Below are positions 43,621 through 53,483 of a stretch of 64,000 nucleotides of DNA, one piece after another. A program made the position numbers and the translations under genes. The notes below the pieces were generated by a model, which was not told the origin of the DNA, did no database searches, and saw nothing but the letters and a program-made list of their open reading frames with translations. Position 1 is the stretch's first letter. Each line of letters opens with the position of its first letter. Where the stretch lies: contig JAUXMZ010000060.1 of NCBI GenBank assembly GCA_030683105.1, positions 1 to 64,000 on the forward strand, in the 5' to 3' direction. The stretch comes from Burkholderiales bacterium. Lineage in GTDB: Bacteria; Pseudomonadota; Gammaproteobacteria; Burkholderiales; SG8-41.

Positions 43621-44337
43621 TCAAGTTTTTAATGCCGCTTTCTGGGCCGCGACGAGTTCGCGGATACCTTTTTCAGCCAGGTTCATCATGGCGTCCAGTT
43701 CGGCGCGCGTGAACGGCGCGCCTTCGGCCGTGCCCTGCACTTCGATCAGCCCTGTGCTGCCCGTCATCACCACGTTCATGTCGGTGTCGCAGCGGGAATC
43801 CTCGCTATAGTCCAGATCAAGCACAGGCGTGCCCTGGTAGATCCCGACCGACACGGCGGCCACAAACTCGCGGATCGGCGACTGAGCGATCAACCGGCTG
43901 CCAAGCAGGGTGCCTACCGCGTCATGCAGCGCAACGAAAGCGCCGGTAATGCTCGCGGTGCGCGTGCCGCCATCGGCCTGGATCACATCGCAGTCGAGCT
44001 GGATGGTGCGTTCGCCCAGTTGTCCGAGATCGACCACCGAGCGCAGCGAGCGCCCGATCAGGCGCTGGATTTCCTGGGTGCGCCCCGACTGTTTGCCGCG
44101 GGCGGCCTCGCGATCGCCGCGGGTGTCTGTTGCGCGCGGCAACATGCCGTACTCGGCGGTGACCCAGCCCTGGCTGCGGCCCTTGAGATGCGGCGGCACG
44201 CGCTCCAGCACGCTCGCCGTGCATATGACCTTGGTATCGCCAAATTCGATGAGTACCGAGCCCTCGGCATGACGGGTGTAACCGCGTGTGATGCGCACTT
44301 CGCGCAGTTGATCGGGCCTTCTTCCGCTGGGTCGCAT
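43621..44337 (-). CDS. rph: Ribonuclease PH
   Basis: Phosphorolytic 3'-exonuclease that trims tRNA precursors. The 238 residues start [20 protein letters not shown] and contain [40 protein letters not shown] and the phosphate-binding [18 protein letters not shown]. All are typical. It is divergent from yicC (66 bases between starts). Confidence 0.96.
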   Translation of the reverse strand: MRPSGRRPDQLREVRITRGYTRHAEGSVLIEFGDTKVICTASVLERVPPHLKGRSQGWVTAEYGMLPRATDTRGDREAARGKQSGRTQEIQRLIGRSLRSVVDLGQLGERTIQLDCDVIQADGGTRTASITGAFVALHDAVGTLLGSRLIAQSPIREFVAAVSVGIYQGTPVLDLDYSEDSRCDTDMNVVMTGSTGLIEVQGTAEGAPFTRAELDAMMNLAEKGIRELVAAQKAALKT

Positions 44338-44403
44338 GGCACTCCTGAGGTGTGTTATCTTTCTGAACTGGATTAACCGCGTCTTAGAATGGGATTATAG
44401 ATC

Positions 44404-45270
44404 ATGATTTACAGCATGACCGGCTATGGCGTGGCGGCCAAGGAATTCCCCTATGGCGCACTCAACGTCGAATTGCGTTCGGTCAACCACCGCTATCTCG
44501 ATATCCAGTTCCGGATGCCCGAGGAGTTGCGCAGCATCGAACCGGGGCTGCGCGAGGCGCTTTCGGCCAGGTTGACCCGGGGCAAGATCGAATGCCGTGT
44601 TTCGTTTTCGGTGGTCAGCGGCGCGGCGCGTACGCCCGAACTCAACGACGAACTGCTGCAACAGGTCATTGCGCTCGATACCAGCGTGCGTATCGTCTTT
44701 CCAGCCGCCGAGAGCCTTAAAGTATCCGATATCCTGCGCTGGCCAGGCATGCTCGGGAGCGACGCGCTGCCGGTCGAAGAACTGAAATCGGAAAGCGTAG
44801 CGCTGCTGAATGCGGTGCTTGAGGAATTCACCGCAGCACGCGCCCGCGAGGGCGAAAAACTCAAGGACATGCTGCTTGAGCGCGCGACAGCGATGGAACA
44901 GCGGGTCGCGGATGTCATGCCGCGCATGCCCGGGGCGGTTGCCGCCTTCCAGGAGAAGCTTACCGCCCGTCTCAGGGAAGCGATGGCCAGCAGCGACGAC
45001 GAACGTATACGGCAGGAAATCGCCCTGTTTGCCAATAAAATCGACGTCGACGAGGAGTTAACGCGGCTCACCACGCATATCGGAGAATTGCGCAGAATAC
45101 TTAAAAAAGGCGGTGCCGTCGGCAAACGCCTCGACTTTCTGATGCAGGAACTGAATCGCGAAGCCAATACGCTGGGCTCGAAATCGGTCGACATCGAAGT
45201 CACGAAAATCGCGATGGATCTCAAGCTCCTCATCGAGCAGATGCGCGAGCAGATCCAGAATATAGAGTGA
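44404..45270 (+). CDS. yicC: YicC-family endoribonuclease / stress protein
   Basis: The 288 residues match the YicC/YloC family, reported to be an RNA endonuclease. The start MIYSMTGYG and then NVELRSVNHRYLDIQFRMPE, and the C-terminal RLDFLMQELNREANTLGSKS, are diagnostic. It overlaps or nearly touches the gmk frame, with gmk ATG 15 bases past its stop, the usual order. Confidence 0.93.
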   Translation: MIYSMTGYGVAAKEFPYGALNVELRSVNHRYLDIQFRMPEELRSIEPGLREALSARLTRGKIECRVSFSVVSGAARTPELNDELLQQVIALDTSVRIVFPAAESLKVSDILRWPGMLGSDALPVEELKSESVALLNAVLEEFTAARAREGEKLKDMLLERATAMEQRVADVMPRMPGAVAAFQEKLTARLREAMASSDDERIRQEIALFANKIDVDEELTRLTTHIGELRRILKKGGAVGKRLDFLMQELNREANTLGSKSVDIEVTKIAMDLKLLIEQMREQIQNIE

Positions 45271-45284
45271 GGCCAGGATTCAGG

Positions 45285-45893
45285 ATGCCAGGCAATCTTT
45301 ACATCGTGAGCGCCCCTTCGGGCGCCGGAAAAACCTCACTGGTCAGCGCGCTGCTGGCCGCCGACCCGCTGGTCCTCAAGTCGGTTTCGTACACCACGCG
45401 CGGCGCGCGACCAGGCGAGGTTGACGGACGCGATTACCATTTCGTGACCGTGGATGTTTTTTTTCGCATGCTGGCCCACGGCGACTTTCTGGAAAGCGCA
45501 CTGGTACATGGCAATAGCTACGGCACTTCGAAACAATGGGTGGCGGAACACACCGCACAGGGCCGCGACATCCTGCTCGAAATCGACTGGCAGGGCGCCG
45601 TGCAGGTGTGCAAACTGGCTCCGGAAGCGGTCAGTATTTTCGTCCTGCCGCCGTCCCTGGCACATCTGGAGGACCGCCTCAGAAAGCGCGCCCAGGACAG
45701 CGACGAGTCGATCGCGCGGCGGCTCGGCAACGCCCGCGAAGAGATCTCCCATGTAACCGAGTTCGACTATGTTATTATCAATGAAGACTTTAACCGTGCG
45801 GCGCAGGATCTGATCTGCATCATTCAGGCCGAACGGCTGAAGCTGGCCCGCCAGCTGACCCGCAACAATAATTTCTTTAACCTATTGAAATAA
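45285..45893 (+). CDS. gmk: Guanylate kinase
   Basis: GMP to GDP with ATP. The 202 residues have the P-loop [12 protein letters not shown] (about 9-20), the GMP-binding [20 protein letters not shown] region and the lid [18 protein letters not shown] 45285 (MPGNLY) was preferred to the upstream GTG at 45267 because AGGA lies six bases before it. It is followed by rpoZ and spoT. Confidence 0.95.
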   Translation: MPGNLYIVSAPSGAGKTSLVSALLAADPLVLKSVSYTTRGARPGEVDGRDYHFVTVDVFFRMLAHGDFLESALVHGNSYGTSKQWVAEHTAQGRDILLEIDWQGAVQVCKLAPEAVSIFVLPPSLAHLEDRLRKRAQDSDESIARRLGNAREEISHVTEFDYVIINEDFNRAAQDLICIIQAERLKLARQLTRNNNFFNLLK

Positions 45894-45907
45894 TTAAGGT
45901 AACCGAC

Positions 45908-46114
45908 ATGGCACGCATCACTGTTGACGATTGTCTGAAAATTATCCCGAACCGTTTTGACATGACGCTCGCTGCGACTTTCCGCTCACGCCAGTTGACC
46001 AACGGCGCGCAGCCCATGGTTGAAGCCAACCGCGACAAACCGACGGTGATCGCGTTACGCGAACTCGCAGGTGGCAAATACGGCACTGAAATCCTGAACA
46101 AAGGATTAACCTAA
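45908..46114 (+). CDS. rpoZ: RNA polymerase omega subunit
   Basis: Small subunit helping RNA polymerase assembly. The 68 residues start [19 protein letters not shown] and end with a glycine/lysine tail, typical. It is 14 bases after gmk and precedes spoT, the standard proteobacterial order. A 7-bp repeat array separates it from spoT. Confidence 0.95.
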   Translation: MARITVDDCLKIIPNRFDMTLAATFRSRQLTNGAQPMVEANRDKPTVIALRELAGGKYGTEILNKGLT

Positions 46115-46125
46115 AGGCAGCTCCG

Positions 46126-46198
46126 GGTTCCTGGTTACGGGTTTCGGGTTACGGGTCTGACTCGGAACTCTGAACTCTGAACCCTGAACCCTGAACTG
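46126..46198. repeat. Degenerate 7-bp repeat array (GGGTTAC / GAACCCT), locus 5
   Basis: The left half CTGGTTACGGGTTTCGGG and the right half with CTCTGAA, CTCTGAA, CCCTGAA, CCCTGAA, CTGA heptamers can pair partly. It lies between rpoZ and spoT. Confidence 0.88.
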
Positions 46199-46200
46199 AT

Positions 46201-48315
46201 ATGCCCGAAGCCGCCACACTATTCAAGGAATGGTCCGGCTACCTCAAGGCCGAGGATCTGGCCCAGGTCGAATCGGCATATCATTTCAGCCAGTCGGCAC
46301 ACGAAGGTCAGTTTCGCAAGTCCGGCGAGCCTTATATCTCGCATCCGCTTGCCGTCGCCAATATCCTCGCTCAATGGCATCTTGATTCCCAGGCCCTGAC
46401 AGCGGCACTGCTCCACGATGTAATGGAAGACACCTCGGTCACCAAGACCGAGATTTCTCGAAAATTCGGCAAACCGGTTGCCGATCTCGTGGACGGCGTT
46501 TCCAAGCTCGACAAAATCGAGTTCGAAACGCAGGAAAAAGCGCAGGCTGAGAATTTCCGGAAAATGCTGCTGGCCATGGCGCGCGACGTTCGCGTCATCC
46601 TGATCAAGCTCGCCGACCGCCTGCATAACATGCGCACGCTCGATTCGGTCGACGATGTCCGCCGTAACCGCATTGCCCGGGAAACGCTGGAGATCTACGC
46701 GCCAATCGCCAACCGGCTCGGGCTCAACAGCATATTCCAGGAACTCGAGGACCTCTCCTTCCGGCATCTGTACCCCGACCGCTACCGCGTGCTCGCCAAG
46801 GCGGTCAAGGCCGCGCGCGGCAACCGCCGCGAAGTGGTGAGCAAGGTCATGGAATCGATCAAGCAGCGCCTCAAGGATAACAAGGTCGAAGCGCAGGTCC
46901 ACGGGCGCGAGAAGCACCTGCATTCGATCTACCGCAAGATGCGTGAAAAATCGCTGTCTTTTTCACAGGTACTCGATGTCTTCGGCTTCCGCATCATCGT
47001 CAAAGACGTGCACTCCTGCTATATCGCGCTGGGTGTACTGCACGGCCTGTTCAAACCGATCCCCGGGAAATTCAAGGACTACGTCGCCATACCCAAGGCC
47101 AACGGTTACCAGTCGCTGCATACCAAGCTGTTCGGGCCCTTTGGCACGCCGATCGAAGTGCAAATTCGTACCGCCGATATGCACAAGATCGCGGAAGCCG
47201 GCGTTGCCTCCCACTGGCTGTACAAAAGTTCCGACACCTCGCTCTCCGATCTGCAGAAAAAGACCCATCAATGGCTGCAGAGCCTGCTCGAAATACAATC
47301 GGAATCGGGGGACTCGATCGAGTTTCTCGAACATCTCAAGGTCGATCTGTTTCCCGACGAAGTTTATGTATTCACGCCACGCGGGCAGATCATGGCCCTG
47401 CCGCGCGGCGCAACCGCGGTCGATTATGCCTATGCGGTGCACACCGATATCGGCAACCGGTGCGTCGCAGTAAAAATAAACCAGGAACTGATGCCGTTGC
47501 GTGCAGAACTGAGGAATGGCGACCGCATCGAAATCATCACTGCATCTCACGCCAGACCCAACCCGCTGTGGCTCAATTTCGTAATCACCGGCAAGGCGCG
47601 CTCCCACATCCGGCACTACCTGAAGACCATGCACTTGCAGGAATCGGAGCAACTCGGTGAGCGGCTGCTCCACCAGGCGCTGGACAGCCTGAATTCAGGA
47701 CTTCCCAAAATCGAGGAGTCCCGGTGGGACAAGCTGGTGCGCGATTCCAATGCCAAATCACGCCAGGAAATACTCGCGGACATCGGGCTCGGCAAGCGTC
47801 TGGGCGTGGTGGTGGCGCGTCAGCTGTTGTCGCTTGGCGAGCCCCTGCCCGGCGACAATCTCTCACCCGGCTCCGTGGTCATCCGCGGCTCGGAAGGCAT
47901 GGCCATCCAGTTCGCCAAATGCTGTTCGCCGATTCCAGGCGACCCCATCATCGGCATTATCAACAAAGGCCAGGGCATGGTGATACATACCCACGACTGC
48001 CCGGGCATCGTCAAGACGCGCATGGATCCCGAGCGCCTGCTGGACGTGGCATGGGATCCAGAGTCGACGAAACTGTTCGAAGTCAGGGTCAAACTGGTGG
48101 TAGCCAACCAGCGTGGCGTGCTGGCAAAAGTCGCAGCGGAGATCGCCGAGGGCGAATCAAATATCCAGAACGTTGCCGTCAATCCCGAGGACAGCGGCAG
48201 CTACACCGACATGTACTTCACGATCCAGGTATCGAACCGCCTGCACCTGGCCCGGATCATGCGCGGCATGCGCCTGATACCCGAGGTCGTCCGCATCAAC
48301 CGCGTCAAGGGGTGA
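46201..48315 (+). CDS. spoT: Bifunctional (p)ppGpp synthetase/hydrolase
   Basis: RelA/SpoT homologue of 704 residues that makes and degrades the stringent alarmone. It has an N-terminal HD hydrolase domain (HDVMEDTSVTKTE near 68; ADRLHNMRTL near 143), a synthetase domain (about 215-345, IPKANGYQSLHTKLF), a TGS domain (VFTPRGQIMALPRGATAVDYAY, near 385) and a C-terminal ACT domain. The intact HD motif supports hydrolase activity. It ends the gmk-rpoZ-spoT operon. ATG follows the locus 5 repeat. Confidence 0.96.
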   Translation: MPEAATLFKEWSGYLKAEDLAQVESAYHFSQSAHEGQFRKSGEPYISHPLAVANILAQWHLDSQALTAALLHDVMEDTSVTKTEISRKFGKPVADLVDGVSKLDKIEFETQEKAQAENFRKMLLAMARDVRVILIKLADRLHNMRTLDSVDDVRRNRIARETLEIYAPIANRLGLNSIFQELEDLSFRHLYPDRYRVLAKAVKAARGNRREVVSKVMESIKQRLKDNKVEAQVHGREKHLHSIYRKMREKSLSFSQVLDVFGFRIIVKDVHSCYIALGVLHGLFKPIPGKFKDYVAIPKANGYQSLHTKLFGPFGTPIEVQIRTADMHKIAEAGVASHWLYKSSDTSLSDLQKKTHQWLQSLLEIQSESGDSIEFLEHLKVDLFPDEVYVFTPRGQIMALPRGATAVDYAYAVHTDIGNRCVAVKINQELMPLRAELRNGDRIEIITASHARPNPLWLNFVITGKARSHIRHYLKTMHLQESEQLGERLLHQALDSLNSGLPKIEESRWDKLVRDSNAKSRQEILADIGLGKRLGVVVARQLLSLGEPLPGDNLSPGSVVIRGSEGMAIQFAKCCSPIPGDPIIGIINKGQGMVIHTHDCPGIVKTRMDPERLLDVAWDPESTKLFEVRVKLVVANQRGVLAKVAAEIAEGESNIQNVAVNPEDSGSYTDMYFTIQVSNRLHLARIMRGMRLIPEVVRINRVKG

Positions 48316-48427
48316 TGGGTTCCAAGTTCCAGGTTCCAGGTTCCAGGTTCCAGGTTCCAGGTTCCAGGTTCCAGGTTCCAAGTTCCAAGTTCCAAGTTCA
48401 AGGTTCAAGGTTCAAGGTTCAAGGTTA
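48316..48427. repeat. 7-bp tandem repeat array (GGTTCCA), locus 6
   Basis: The most regular array in the window: about fifteen head-to-tail heptamers, first GGTTCCA repeated almost perfectly and then sliding to AGTTCCA and GGTTCAA. It starts at the spoT stop codon. It has no spacers or dyad interruption, so it is a simple slippage array, not CRISPR. Confidence 0.95.
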
Positions 48428-48438
48428 GATCGTTCTGC

Positions 48439-48699
48439 TCATTTGCGCTTTGAGCAGATGCTGTTGCCGTCGTTCCAGCCCATCATGTAGTCGGCATCTT
48501 TCTCGTAGCGCTGCTCGTCGCGGCGACCCGTGCTGTCGCATCCATCAGCGTAGCCCTGCTTGAATGCGGCCGAATATCCCGACAGGTTGACTTGCCGCGC
48601 CGGGGACGACGATGGTTGCGGGCCGGCGCAGGCCGCAACCAGCGCCATGACACCAAGCAGTAACGACAACCGGGCGGATACCCGCATGCGCGCCATCAT
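48439..48699 (-). CDS. Small predicted lipoprotein
   Basis: An 86-residue protein with a lipoprotein signal (about residues 10-24; VMALVAAC with Cys24 the lipidated residue), then a serine/proline linker and a hydrophilic tail GYADGCDSTGRRDEQRYE and YMMGWNDGNSIC with two cysteines. Such tails occur in small outer-membrane lipoproteins of unknown function. The start could be either of the first two Met. I do not recognise the family. Confidence 0.7.
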   Translation of the reverse strand: MMARMRVSARLSLLLGVMALVAACAGPQPSSSPARQVNLSGYSAAFKQGYADGCDSTGRRDEQRYEKDADYMMGWNDGNSICSKRK

Positions 48700-48722
48700 C
48701 GATTGCGGTTACCTTGCACGGC

Positions 48723-49337
48723 TCAGGTTGCAGCCAGCTGCTTGTTTTTTTCCTCGAGGGTCTTGATCAGCCCGTCTATGCCGGAACGCCCGATCTCCGA
48801 ATTGAATGAACCGCGGTAATTAATCACCAGACTCAGATTTTCCACCACCACGTCATTGACCTTCCAGCCTGAAGCCGTCTTGGACATGCGGTAATCGATT
48901 GCAATCGGTTTGCGCCCCGGTTCCGTGACCAGCGTTTTTACCGTGACGTCGGTGTCCTCCGGATTGATGCGCGCCGGCTTGACTTCCACGGTCTGATTGC
49001 TGGTGCTGGATTGACTCAATGCGGTGACATAGGTGCTCACCAGCAGAGAACGGAACCCATTCTCCAGGGCTTTCTGCTGCGCCGGATTGGCATCACGCCA
49101 CGACCTGCCTACCGCGGACCGTGTCATGGCCTGAAAATCGAAGTTCGACAATACTTTCTTTTCCGCCAACTCGTGCAGCGCGCGCTTGTCCTTGGTCTGC
49201 TTGATCGCGGACAGCACCTCATCGACAGTCGTCTTGACCAGAACATCGGGCAGGACCATGGGCGATTTTTCTGCGGCCTGCACGACAAACGCCAACGGCA
49301 GTACCAGCAGGCAAACCAGGCGCTTCATGAAATTCAT
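48723..49337 (-). CDS. MlaC/Ttg2-like periplasmic lipid-transport protein
   Basis: A 204-residue protein with a signal peptide (about 1-22, ending VVQA before AEKSP). The MlaC fold follows, with LSNFDFQAMTRSAVGRSWRD and NDVVVENLSLVINYRGSF. MlaC shuttles phospholipids between membranes. The usual mlaFEDB partners are not adjacent, so it stands alone and may serve another system. Confidence 0.85.
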   Translation of the reverse strand: MNFMKRLVCLLVLPLAFVVQAAEKSPMVLPDVLVKTTVDEVLSAIKQTKDKRALHELAEKKVLSNFDFQAMTRSAVGRSWRDANPAQQKALENGFRSLLVSTYVTALSQSSTSNQTVEVKPARINPEDTDVTVKTLVTEPGRKPIAIDYRMSKTASGWKVNDVVVENLSLVINYRGSFNSEIGRSGIDGLIKTLEEKNKQLAAT

Positions 49338-49575
49338 GTGTTGATTCCCCGTATTATTAACGTGTTAGTATAAAAAAACGGTGCGATTGCCTGCCGTTGC
49401 AACCCGCATTATCTGCGACAGCAGCAAGCCATGGGTAGTTAGTAATCGATTCCACGGCATCGTTCCGCGCTTTAACCTGATCGTGTCCCGGAATGCGCCT
49501 GATGCTTACTAACATTGGCATTATATCACAATTAAAACAATGGGTTATATTGCACCGACCCATGGGAGATTATGA

Positions 49576-50556
49576 ATGAAATTGATGCGCTACAGCCGCA
49601 AACACGAGCCATCTGCGCTTGCGCGCATGGGCGTTCTGGTCGGTCACGACCTGGTCGCCGATTTGCACGCCGGTTATGCCTTGTATCTGGTCGAGGAAAC
49701 CAATAATCCCAAGGGGCGCGAACTGGCGGGGATCTACATGCCACCCTACATCGCACAGTTTCTGCACATGGGGGAAGCGGCATGGCTCGCGCTGGGCGAT
49801 GCGTTTACCTTTCTTGACCGGCTGGCGCTGACCTCGCCCGATGCATCCGGTCTGAATGGCGAGCAGCTTTTCATTCCGCTCGCTGAGTGCAAACTCTACG
49901 CGCCGGTGCGCCCGTCCAAGCTGATCGCGATCGGCCACAACTACCCCGGCTACACCAAAAATCCTGGCAAGCAGGGCGGTTCGGTCCCCGCCGCGTTCAC
50001 CAAGACGTTGTCGTCGGTCACCGGACCGGGGCGCGACATCCTCAAGCCGCCTGTCTGCAACGAACTGGATTACGAGACGGAGCTCGCGGTGGTGATCGGC
50101 AAGAAATGCAAGCACGTGCGCGAGGAAGACGCCTACGACGTGGTGGCCGGCTACACGATCATCAACGACATCACCGCGCGCGACATCGGCAGGCTGGAAC
50201 GCGAAGGCGGGCACCTGTTCCTGGGCAAGACCTACGACACGTTTGCGCCTATGGGCCCGTGGATGGTGACACGGGATTTCATACCCGAGCCCATGCATCT
50301 GGCCATCAAGACCCGCGTTAACGGGGAGATACGGCAGGACGGCAATACCAGGGACATGATCTGGTCCATCCCCAAGCTGATTGCCTATCTGTCGCAGATC
50401 ACGCTGATGCCGGGGGACATCATCGCCACAGGATCACCGGGCGGGGGCGGGCTGGCCAATCCCGATTGGTTGCTCAACAGCGGCGATGTGATCGAAGCCG
50501 AGATCGAGGGGATAGGCGTGCTCAGGAATGGCGTGGTGGATGAGCCTGCGGCCTGA
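49576..50556 (+). CDS. Fumarylacetoacetate hydrolase family protein
   Basis: A 326-residue hydrolase or decarboxylase. The FAH C-terminal domain carries the metal-binding carboxylates in YETELAVVIGKKCKHV (about residues 170-185) and NDITARDIG, and the late TGSPGGGGLANPDWLL. The N-terminus is longer than in core FAH proteins. Substrate is unknown (acylpyruvates, oxo-diacids and their relatives are typical). It stands at the left end of the catabolic region. ATG follows GGGAG. Confidence 0.88.
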   Translation: MKLMRYSRKHEPSALARMGVLVGHDLVADLHAGYALYLVEETNNPKGRELAGIYMPPYIAQFLHMGEAAWLALGDAFTFLDRLALTSPDASGLNGEQLFIPLAECKLYAPVRPSKLIAIGHNYPGYTKNPGKQGGSVPAAFTKTLSSVTGPGRDILKPPVCNELDYETELAVVIGKKCKHVREEDAYDVVAGYTIINDITARDIGRLEREGGHLFLGKTYDTFAPMGPWMVTRDFIPEPMHLAIKTRVNGEIRQDGNTRDMIWSIPKLIAYLSQITLMPGDIIATGSPGGGGLANPDWLLNSGDVIEAEIEGIGVLRNGVVDEPAA

Positions 50557-50596
50557 AACGTCAAAAACAATTTACCGCCAAGGCTTCTTTTGATTT

Positions 50597-51664
50597 TCAG
50601 CCTATTGGCGCAATGCGCAGCTCGCCCGCAAGCTGATTAAGCGCCTTGAGCAACGCTTCCGGTATCGGCACGCCGTTCTTGAACCGGTCAGCGCGTGCGG
50701 CATGGCTGCCTTCGCCGGGGATGTGGATTCGTTCCACGCCCGGCAGCTTCCTTGAATTGCGGATGTCGCGCACCAATCCATCCACGCTTTGCTTGAACTC
50801 CGCCACCGGCTGGAAGGCCTCGACGTTGAAGGCGACGATGGCGTGGCCGGTGTTGGTCGGCGTGGTATCGTCGTTGTTGAAATCCACCACGTCCTTGCCC
50901 ATCGCCGCGCCGTTCAACGTGCCGGCCAGCATGCCGAAAATCAGCGCCAGGCCATAGCCTTTGTAGCCGCCGATTGGGAGCAGGAAACCTTCGTTCGCGC
51001 GCTTGGGATCGGTGAGCGGTCTGCCCTCGCGGTCCATCATCCAGCCTTCAGGCATCATCTCGCCGCGCTGTGCCTTGGTCTTGACCTTGCCATAGGCGGC
51101 GACCGTGGTCGCCATGTCGAGCACGATGGACTGCTCCTCGCCTGCTGGCAGCGCCACCGCGATTGGATTAGTGGAAAGCAGCATGTCGATGCCGCCCCAC
51201 GGCGGCAGATGATTGGCATTGCCTACCGCCAGATACAGGCCGACCATGTCATGTGCCACCGGCATGCTGGCATAAAGCGAAGCGGGTCCAGCATGGTTGC
51301 TGTGCTTGACGCCGACCCAGGCCACCCCGGCGGTCCTGGCCTTGGCGATGGCGGTTTCCGTGGCAAAGCGCATCACCAGATGCCCCATGCCATTATCACC
51401 ATCGATCAGCGCCATGCCGGCGGCTTCACGCTCGACCCTGATATTCGGCCTGACGTTGACCGCGCCGCCCTTGATGCGGCGTACGTACTGCGGCAGGCGG
51501 AAAATGCCGTGGCCTTCCGAGCCCTGCACATCGGCGCGCGTCATGAGTTCACCGATGACTTTAGCGTCGGCGGGCGGCACATCGACCGCCTCCATGGCGC
51601 GGGCGATGAATTGTTCAAGAGCGGAAGCCGCGTAGCGGCGTGGGAGAACAGCAGTATCAGCCAT
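50597..51664 (-). CDS. Ldh2/malate-type NAD(P)-dependent dehydrogenase
   Basis: A 355-residue oxidoreductase of the malate/L-lactate/ureidoglycolate dehydrogenase family, which has an unusual NAD fold. Characteristic segments are HGIFRLPQYVRRIKGG, SNHAGPASLYA and the C-terminal GYKGYGLALIFGML. ATG 51664 was chosen as family start, though the upstream frame is open into a 7-bp repeat. The substrate is a 2-hydroxy acid, but which one is not visible. Confidence 0.88.
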   Translation of the reverse strand: MADTAVLPRRYAASALEQFIARAMEAVDVPPADAKVIGELMTRADVQGSEGHGIFRLPQYVRRIKGGAVNVRPNIRVEREAAGMALIDGDNGMGHLVMRFATETAIAKARTAGVAWVGVKHSNHAGPASLYASMPVAHDMVGLYLAVGNANHLPPWGGIDMLLSTNPIAVALPAGEEQSIVLDMATTVAAYGKVKTKAQRGEMMPEGWMMDREGRPLTDPKRANEGFLLPIGGYKGYGLALIFGMLAGTLNGAAMGKDVVDFNNDDTTPTNTGHAIVAFNVEAFQPVAEFKQSVDGLVRDIRNSRKLPGVERIHIPGEGSHAARADRFKNGVPIPEALLKALNQLAGELRIAPIG

Positions 51665-51667
51665 GTC

Positions 51668-51744
51668 TTTTTTCACATTTCTCACGTTTCACGATTCACC
51701 CTTCACGATTCACCCTTCACCCTTCACCCTTCACCCTTCACCGC
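51668..51744. repeat. 7-bp tandem repeat array (CACCCTT), locus 7
   Basis: Units CACGATT and CACCCTT alternate, then CACCCTT is repeated in tandem five times. The array spans the 5' side of the Ldh2-type gene and the 3' end of the CocE-type gene, both on the minus strand. Confidence 0.92.
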
Positions 51745-53453
51745 CCCTTAGGCGGAATAATTGGCAGCATCAGGTACGACGCCATCCTGCCGCCGGTATG
51801 AACGGTGTTCTCGCCGCCCGTGTTATAGGCGGCCGGATAATGCGTATACGGCGCGGAACCAATGCCGTCGCGCGGCTGGATGTCGAGCCGGATGCGGTGG
51901 CCTTTCTTGAACACCATGCAAGCGGGCCAGATCTCGATCTCGCATTCGACCGGTTCGCCCGGCTTCAGCCACCAGCGCTCGTCGTGCGCATGATAAGGCC
52001 GGTACGGTAATGAGCGTTTCGGATCCAGCTTCCGGTGCGAGGCGCGCAGCCACCCTTTTGCCACCGGTACCGGCTGCCCCTGCTGCCCGACTTCCCATAT
52101 GTCTTTGCCGTCGCGCCCGATGTTGCGGATGGTGGCGAAGATGTCCATGTCTTTCTGCGTGCTTGATACCCACAACACGAGCTTGATCGGGCCAGTCACT
52201 TCGGTGTCCTGTTTCATCGGCTCGGTCTCGAACGAGATGCCCATACGGTGCATGCTGCCCGCCTGCAGCATCGTTGAAGAAGCCGAAGCCACGCCGGCAT
52301 GCGAAGTACCGGTGGCGGAGTAGGCAATTTTCACCTCCTTCTTCGACCCGGAACCCTGCAGCCCGCCCTCGACGCCCATAGCATCGGCCGACGGCGCCTT
52401 GCGGTCGGCGCGCAGATAGAACTTCGTCCATTGCGTGCGCTTGAGCGGCCACTCGTTTTCGAAGCGGAACTTGTAGTCCTTCATGGTGCCGCCGCCGGTA
52501 CGGATCATGAGTTTCACCGGCGGCTCGTCCATGATGCCGGTGTCTATACCCTTCAACCAGTAATCGAACCAGCGCAGCTGGTCGCTCCGACCTTCCTCAG
52601 TATAAAAAGCGTGGTAATGCGTGCCGGTGTGTATGCGCAGTTTTTTGTGCTTCGACGCGGCATTTACAAAGCCTTCGATGTTGCCGCGCAGGTGCAGATT
52701 ATGGCCGCTCCAGTTGCCGGCGCTGAACACCGGCACCTTGATCTCATCCCAGTGCGCGCCGCGGTTGTCCCAGTACCCCAGATCAAGGCTGTGCCGCATG
52801 TAGTTCCACAGCCGCTCGTTGTGAAAAGCGTCCGGGTTGTACTCCTGCGGATCGCCGAGCAGGTGGTGCGCCATCTGAGTCGCGTACCACGTCGCAAGAT
52901 AATAAAGCTGGAAAATGCCGCCGTGAAACACCGCGTCGCGGTACGCATCGCCGTAGCCCTCCCACGGGATGATCGCCTTGAGCGACGGCGGCTGCAGTCC
53001 CGCCACCCGCCATTGCGTCGTCGCGTGATACGAAATTCCCGATGTGCCGATCTTGCCGGTGCACCATTTCTGCTTCGCCGCCCATTCGATGGCGTCGTAG
53101 AAATCCAGCGTCTCCTGCCAGCCTCCGGGATCGGACTGTCCGGGCGATTTGCCCGAGCCGCGCGTATCGATGCGCATGCAAACGTAGCCGTGCGGCACCC
53201 ACCACAGCGGGTTCACGGTTTCCCAGCTCATGTACGGGTTGGCTTTTTCCTCGAGATCGGCCGGCGGCACCCACACCTTGTCCTTCTGGTACGAGCTGAT
53301 ATTGAGAATCGCGGGGAACCTGCCCTTTTCTCTCGGCCGGTAGATGTCTGCATACAGTACCGCACCATCCCGCATCGGGACGGCAATGTCTTTTTCGATG
53401 ACCATCGCCCTGCCTTTCCCGATGCTCACTTCGCTTTCCGTGCTCGCAATCAT
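51738..53453 (-). CDS. CocE/NonD-family hydrolase (S15 peptidase-like)
   Basis: A 571-residue alpha/beta-hydrolase with the X-Pro dipeptidyl-peptidase (S15) fold: early VPMRDGAVLYADIYRPREKG, nucleophile region GTSGISYHATTQW (Ser near 145), and a C-terminal jellyroll. CocE-type enzymes cleave esters or amides. Here the nucleophile context reads GISYHA. It is likely part of a catabolic pathway, but the substrate is not clear. The start ATG precedes the family region by about 20 residues. Confidence 0.88.
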   Translation of the reverse strand: MIASTESEVSIGKGRAMVIEKDIAVPMRDGAVLYADIYRPREKGRFPAILNISSYQKDKVWVPPADLEEKANPYMSWETVNPLWWVPHGYVCMRIDTRGSGKSPGQSDPGGWQETLDFYDAIEWAAKQKWCTGKIGTSGISYHATTQWRVAGLQPPSLKAIIPWEGYGDAYRDAVFHGGIFQLYYLATWYATQMAHHLLGDPQEYNPDAFHNERLWNYMRHSLDLGYWDNRGAHWDEIKVPVFSAGNWSGHNLHLRGNIEGFVNAASKHKKLRIHTGTHYHAFYTEEGRSDQLRWFDYWLKGIDTGIMDEPPVKLMIRTGGGTMKDYKFRFENEWPLKRTQWTKFYLRADRKAPSADAMGVEGGLQGSGSKKEVKIAYSATGTSHAGVASASSTMLQAGSMHRMGISFETEPMKQDTEVTGPIKLVLWVSSTQKDMDIFATIRNIGRDGKDIWEVGQQGQPVPVAKGWLRASHRKLDPKRSLPYRPYHAHDERWWLKPGEPVECEIEIWPACMVFKKGHRIRLDIQPRDGIGSAPYTHYPAAYNTGGENTVHTGGRMASYLMLPIIPPKGR

Positions 53454-53483
53454 GAATGCTCCGGCTTGTTGTAATTTCCCTTA

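Noticed and set aside
48316-48427. Possible CRISPR array
   Set aside because: Units are 7 bases long and contiguous, without spacers; no cas genes are in the window.
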